From Xaviernesmea rhizosphaerae (lineage in GTDB: Bacteria; Pseudomonadota; Alphaproteobacteria; Rhizobiales; Rhizobiaceae): a DNA stretch of 64,000 nt. The notes beneath the pieces were generated by a model that saw only the letters and a list, made by a program, of their open reading frames with translations, was not told the origin of the DNA and ran no database searches. Positions 60,834-64,000 of this stretch are shown here, in pieces. The translations under genes and the position numbers were made by a program. The first letter of the stretch is position 1. Every line of letters starts with the position of its first letter. The stretch lies in the NCBI RefSeq assembly GCF_001938945.1, contig NZ_MKIO01000031.1, forward strand, positions 1-64,000. The letters are read 5' to 3'.

Positions 60834-60948
60834 TCTGTCCTTTCATATCGTCACGAAACTGCAATACGACATGGCCGGTAGACCCTCTCTGCGGCGCACA
60901 CCCTGCGTCGCGAGCATGACAACCTGTGTCCATTCGAACGAGACCCCC

Positions 60949-61434
60949 ATGACGAAACCGACGGCCAAACCACCGACCCGTCCGCAGGACATCGATATCG
61001 ATGTGCTGGAAGACACGCTGAGCTTCTATATCCGCACCATCAATCTGGCCGTCTCGCGCGATCTCGATCAGCGGCTCGAAGGGCTGGAAGTGGCCAAGGG
61101 CACGGGAAAGATCACCACGTTGCTGCTGGTCGATGACTATCCGGGCATCCGCCCATCGCTGATCGCCCATATGATCATGCGCGACCGCTCGGCCATGGGC
61201 CGGCTGATCGACCAGATGGAGCATCAGGGGCTGATCCGCCGGGAGGTGTCGCCGGAGGACAACCGCGCGCAGGAGCTTTACATCACCGAAGCCGGCGCGG
61301 CGCTCGCCGAAAAGATCCGCGAGATCGTACCGCAGCAGTCGCGCGATTTCTTCTCCTTCATTCCGCAGGACGAGCAGGCGCTCGTCATCGATATTCTGAG
61401 GCGTGCCTATCGCCGGATCGTGGGGATGTCATGA
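60949..61434 (+). CDS. MarR family transcriptional regulator
   Basis: A 161-aa MarR-type protein: dimerisation helices with DIDVLEDTLSFYIRTINLAV, the winged helix (GIRPSLIAHMIMRDRSAMGR, then LIDQMEHQGLIRREVSPEDN) and a C-terminal helix. I start at the ATG at 60949; in-frame ATGs at 60871 and 60916 are possible, and none has a good ribosome site. Its stop overlaps the SDR start (ATGA). It likely binds the TAGT..ACTA sites and controls the peptide-type ATPase and its own operon. Confidence 0.87.
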   Translation: MTKPTAKPPTRPQDIDIDVLEDTLSFYIRTINLAVSRDLDQRLEGLEVAKGTGKITTLLLVDDYPGIRPSLIAHMIMRDRSAMGRLIDQMEHQGLIRREVSPEDNRAQELYITEAGAALAEKIREIVPQQSRDFFSFIPQDEQALVIDILRRAYRRIVGMS

Positions 61435-62144
61435 GCGAATTTCCCAGGGGCGCCGTCGCGCTGGTCTCAGGCGCCAGCCGCGGCATCGGCAATCATGTCG
61501 CCGCCGAACTTTTGCGCCAGGGCTGGTCGGTCTCGCTCGGCATGCGCCAGCCGATCCTGCCGGACTGGGCCGCCGGCCATGAGGACCGCGTGCAGCTCGC
61601 GGCCTATGAGGCCGGCGATCCCGCCGCCGAACAGCAATGGGTGGATGCGGCCCTTGCCCGCTTCGGGCGCATCGATGCGCTGGTGGCCAATGCCGGGATC
61701 ATGATCCCCAAGACGGTGATCGAGGCGGAGGAGGACGACATCGAGGCCATGATGTCCGTCAACCTCAAGGCGCCGCGCCGGCTGGCCAAGGCCGCCTGGG
61801 AAGCGCTTTGCGCCACGGGGCGCGGCCGCGTCATCATCCTCGCCTCGCTCTCCGGCAAGCGGGTAAAATCCGCCGGCGCCGGCAGCTATTCGCTGTCGAA
61901 ATTCGCCGCCGTTGCGCTTGCCCATGCCATCCGCCAGGCCGGTTTCGACCAGGGGGTGCGCGCCACGGCGGTCTGCCCGGGCTTCGTCGCCACCGATATG
62001 GGAACGGCCCTCAGCGAGCGGCCGGCCGAGCTGATGACGCAGCCCGACGATCTCGCGCGCATCATCGCCATGCTCCTGACCCTGCCCAATTCGGCCTCCG
62101 TCGCCGAATTCGCCATCAATTGCCAGCTTGAGGAATTTTTCTGA
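61431..62144 (+). CDS. SDR oxidoreductase
   Basis: A 237-aa short-chain dehydrogenase, slightly shorter than average. Cofactor motif VALVSGASRGIGNHVAAELL, NAG in LVANAGIMIPKTVIEAEED, Ser in VIILASLSGKRVKSAG, YxxxK in SYSLSKFAAVALAHAIRQAG. The C-terminus lacks the usual VDGG motif and ends EFAINCQLEEFF, so substrate and oligomer contacts may differ. It is translationally coupled to marR and followed directly by the FAD oxidase. An oxo- or hydroxy-acid or amino alcohol is possible. Confidence 0.83.
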   Translation: MSEFPRGAVALVSGASRGIGNHVAAELLRQGWSVSLGMRQPILPDWAAGHEDRVQLAAYEAGDPAAEQQWVDAALARFGRIDALVANAGIMIPKTVIEAEEDDIEAMMSVNLKAPRRLAKAAWEALCATGRGRVIILASLSGKRVKSAGAGSYSLSKFAAVALAHAIRQAGFDQGVRATAVCPGFVATDMGTALSERPAELMTQPDDLARIIAMLLTLPNSASVAEFAINCQLEEFF

Positions 62145-62145
62145 C

Positions 62146-63477
62146 ATGCCCGGTCCTTATGTCGTTCCCGTCCATGGCGATGCCGACCTGCCGAAAGCGG
62201 TGGATGTCGTCGTCATCGGCGGCGGGATCATCGGAACATCAACGGCGCTCGAGCTGGCCGATAGCGGCCTCAGCGTCGCACTTTGCGAAAAAGGCGGCAT
62301 CGGCCACGAGCAGTCCAGCCGCAACTGGGGCTGGGTGCGGATCTCCCGCCGCGACCCGCGCGAAGTGCCGCTGATGGCGGAATCGCTGCGCATCTGGGCC
62401 GATCTCAACCGCCGGACCGGCCGCGAGACCGGCTTCAAGCGCGCGGGCATCGTCTTCACTTGCGCGGACGAGAAACAATTCGCCCAGCACGAGCGGTGGA
62501 ACCGCAATCTGGAAGGCTACCAGATCGAAAGCCGCATGCTCAGCGCGGCGGAGTTCAACGCCAAATATCCCGGCAACACGATGAAGATCGCCGGCGCGCT
62601 CTATACGGCGGGCGACTGCCGGGCCGAGCCGCAGAAGGCGGCCCCGGCGATCGCGGAAGCCGCGCGCGAGCGTGGCGCACATATTCTGACGGAATGCGCC
62701 GTGCGCGGATTGCAGCTGTCGGGCGGGCGTGTCTCGGGCGTGGTCACCGAGCGCGGCGAAATTGCCTGCCAGCAGGTGGTTCTGGCGGGCGGCGCCTGGT
62801 CCAGCTTGTTCATGGGCAATAACGGCCTCGACCTGCCGCAGCTAAAGGTGTTGAACTCGGTTCTGCGCACCAAGCCGCTCGAAGGCGGGCCGGAAGAGGC
62901 GATCTGGGCGAGCGGCTTTGCGCTGCGCAAGCGGCAGGATGGCGGCTACACCATCGCCGACGGCGCGCAGAACATCGTCGATATCGTGCCGGCCTCCTTC
63001 CGCTATGCCCGGAAATTCATGCCCGCCTTCTCGCATGAATGGCGCTCGCTGCGCTTCCGGGTCGGCGGCCGCTTCTTCGACGAGGCGCGCATGCCGCGCC
63101 GCTGGTCGCTCGATGAGCCGTCGCCCTTCGAATATCACCGGGTGCTCGACCCGATCCCCTCCAAGGCCATGTCGGATACGGCGCTGAAGCGTCTTTCAGT
63201 CGCTTTTCCTGTTTTCAAGAAGGCCGAGATCGCGCAGCGCTGGGGCGGCATGATCGACGTGACGCCGGATGCCGTGCCGGTCATCGATGCGATCGATGCG
63301 ATCCCCGGCTTCCATGTCGCCACCGGCTTTTCAGGTCACGGCTTCGGCATTGGCCCGGCCGCCGGCCGCCTGATGGCCGACATCGTCATCGGCCGCCATC
63401 CGATCGTCGATCGGCAGGATTTCCGTTTCAGCCGCTTCTTCGATGGCTCGAAGATCGAATTGATCAGCGGCTTCTGA
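62146..63477 (+). CDS. DadA-like FAD-dependent amine/amino-acid oxidoreductase
   Basis: A 443-aa flavoenzyme of the DAO family. It has FAD motif DVVVIGGGIIGTSTALELAD, the subgroup stretch EQSSRNWGWVRISRRDPREV and AGGAWSSLFMGNNG, and ends with VTPDAVPVIDAIDAIPGFHV and ATGFSGHGFGIGPAAGRLMA. The NWGWVR..RDPRE pattern is found in D-amino-acid and hydroxyproline dehydrogenase relatives. The ATG at 62146 lies 1 nt after the SDR stop, with GAGGAA upstream. It likely oxidises a secondary or D-amino acid taken up by the ABC system next to it. Confidence 0.85.
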   Translation: MPGPYVVPVHGDADLPKAVDVVVIGGGIIGTSTALELADSGLSVALCEKGGIGHEQSSRNWGWVRISRRDPREVPLMAESLRIWADLNRRTGRETGFKRAGIVFTCADEKQFAQHERWNRNLEGYQIESRMLSAAEFNAKYPGNTMKIAGALYTAGDCRAEPQKAAPAIAEAARERGAHILTECAVRGLQLSGGRVSGVVTERGEIACQQVVLAGGAWSSLFMGNNGLDLPQLKVLNSVLRTKPLEGGPEEAIWASGFALRKRQDGGYTIADGAQNIVDIVPASFRYARKFMPAFSHEWRSLRFRVGGRFFDEARMPRRWSLDEPSPFEYHRVLDPIPSKAMSDTALKRLSVAFPVFKKAEIAQRWGGMIDVTPDAVPVIDAIDAIPGFHVATGFSGHGFGIGPAAGRLMADIVIGRHPIVDRQDFRFSRFFDGSKIELISGF

Positions 63478-63485
63478 CCCTGGCG

Positions 63486-63510
63486 CGGCCGGGGCCTGAC
63501 CGCCCGGCCG
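63486..63510 (+). terminator. hairpin after the FAD oxidoreductase
   Basis: CGGCCGGG and CCCGGCCG form an 8-bp stem with a 9-nt loop just after the stop and before the binding protein gene. Confidence 0.45.
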
Positions 63511-63619
63511 CCCGCTGCATGCGGCAGTCAACTGCCGTCGGGAGGCTTACCGCCCACAGAGGCGGACGCAAACGATGTGACATCGCCATCAAACCAATCA
63601 ATCAAGGGGAACGCAGACC

Positions 63620-64000
63620 ATGTCCGATACCAAGAAGCCGTTCATGAACACCACCCGCCGCCAGGCGCTCGGCCTGCTTGCGCTCGGTGCCTCGGGCGTC
63701 GTGATGACCGGCCTTCCGGGTTTCTCGCGCGCCTTCGCGCAAGGAACGAAGGACGCCAAGGGCCAGCTGACCGTCGGCTTCTCGCAGGAGCCAACCGTCT
63801 TCAATCCGCACATGCCGCATATCGAAGTGGATGAGGGCATCCATTTCAGCATCTTCGATCCGCTGTTCTATGTGGATGAGAAGGGCGCCTTCGTTGCCGC
63901 GCTCGCCGCCGAAGTCCCGACCGTCGAAAATGGCGGCATCTCCGCCGACGGTCTCTCTTGGAAGGTCAAGCTGCGCAATGATGTGAAATGGCACGACGGC
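63620..64000 (+). CDS. peptide-type ABC solute-binding protein (partial)
   Basis: The first 127 residues of a family 5 extracellular solute-binding protein; the gene runs past the window end. The N-terminus has a twin-arginine-like signal (NTTRRQALGLLALGASGVVM, cut after FSRAFA). The mature part reads QLTVGFSQEPTVFNPHMPHI, FDPLFYVDEKGAFVAAL and WKVKLRNDVKWHDG, typical of DppA/OppA-like proteins. AAGGGGAACGCAGACC precedes the ATG. It should be the binding protein of the ABC system whose ATPase is at 59005; the permeases are expected just beyond the window. Confidence 0.92.
   Translation, partial: MSDTKKPFMNTTRRQALGLLALGASGVVMTGLPGFSRAFAQGTKDAKGQLTVGFSQEPTVFNPHMPHIEVDEGIHFSIFDPLFYVDEKGAFVAALAAEVPTVENGGISADGLSWKVKLRNDVKWHDG

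Overview
The window reads as a GC-rich chromosomal or megaplasmid segment of an alphaproteobacterium, most likely Hyphomicrobiales (Rhizobiales). The reasons are the dense run of ABC solute transporters with linked catabolic genes, regulator families typical of rhizobia (SorC, DeoR, MarR, Lrp), and dispersed 45-50 bp palindromes built on GCATCGG..ACCGGTTTTCGG, which are common between genes in this order. I saw no rRNA, tRNA, CRISPR array or intact insertion sequence. One 263-bp MITE-like element with 32-bp terminal inverted repeats sits at 2591-2853.

Layout. 0-2.6 kb: a VOC protein, then ornithine cyclodeaminase divergent from an Lrp/AsnC regulator. 2.6-6.4 kb: the MITE, a small conserved protein, a DnaQ-type exonuclease and a chemotaxis receptor. 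6.6-8.9 kb: a FUSC-type membrane protein and pyruvate:quinone oxidoreductase (PoxB). 9.1-17.5 kb: a hydroxycinnamate locus (AAHS transporter, MarR regulator, vdh, ech, fcs, pobA, exported esterase-like hydrolase) that takes p-coumarate to protocatechuate. 17.6-22.5 kb: D-amino-acid aminotransferase, pxpB-pxpC, a candidate 56-aa gene, an atypical 2-hydroxyacid dehydrogenase, a decayed stretch and a VOC protein. 22.6-33.8 kb: a sugar or polyol locus (SorC regulator, FGGY kinase, split transketolase; divergent ribose-type ABC transporter, two SDRs and a triosephosphate isomerase).

33.8-45.8 kb: a ten-gene minus-strand operon. It has a MalEFGK-type ABC transporter, a biuret-hydrolase-like cysteine hydrolase, a paralogue that has lost its catalytic residues, allophanate hydrolase, two CodA-like amidohydrolases and a cytoplasmic gamma-glutamyltransferase-like Ntn hydrolase. 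46.2-58.6 kb: an FAD oxidoreductase, a questin-oxidase-like protein, a DeoR regulator, HAD phosphatase, FGGY kinase, BtpA/SgcQ protein, SDR and a second MalEFGK-type transporter. 59.0-64.0 kb: a fused peptide-type ABC ATPase, MarR regulator, SDR, DadA-like FAD oxidase, and the start of a peptide-type binding protein cut by the window end.

Three regulatory signals tie these blocks together. An A-rich motif, TCAAACA followed by about ten A-rich bases ending in CAT, precedes the amide operon, the questin-oxidase-like gene and the btpA/SDR divergent promoters; a shorter doubled form precedes deoR. This suggests one DeoR regulon spanning 33.8-58.6 kb. Two GAATA-N2-TATTC palindromes flank the divergent promoters of the transketolase locus. 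Two TAGTKGM-N5-TCCACTA sites precede the peptide-type ATPase and the second marR. The strongest candidates for something undescribed are the amide operon with its pseudoenzyme and the transketolase-based sugar pathway. Functions come from reading motifs and gene neighbourhoods; no database search was run.
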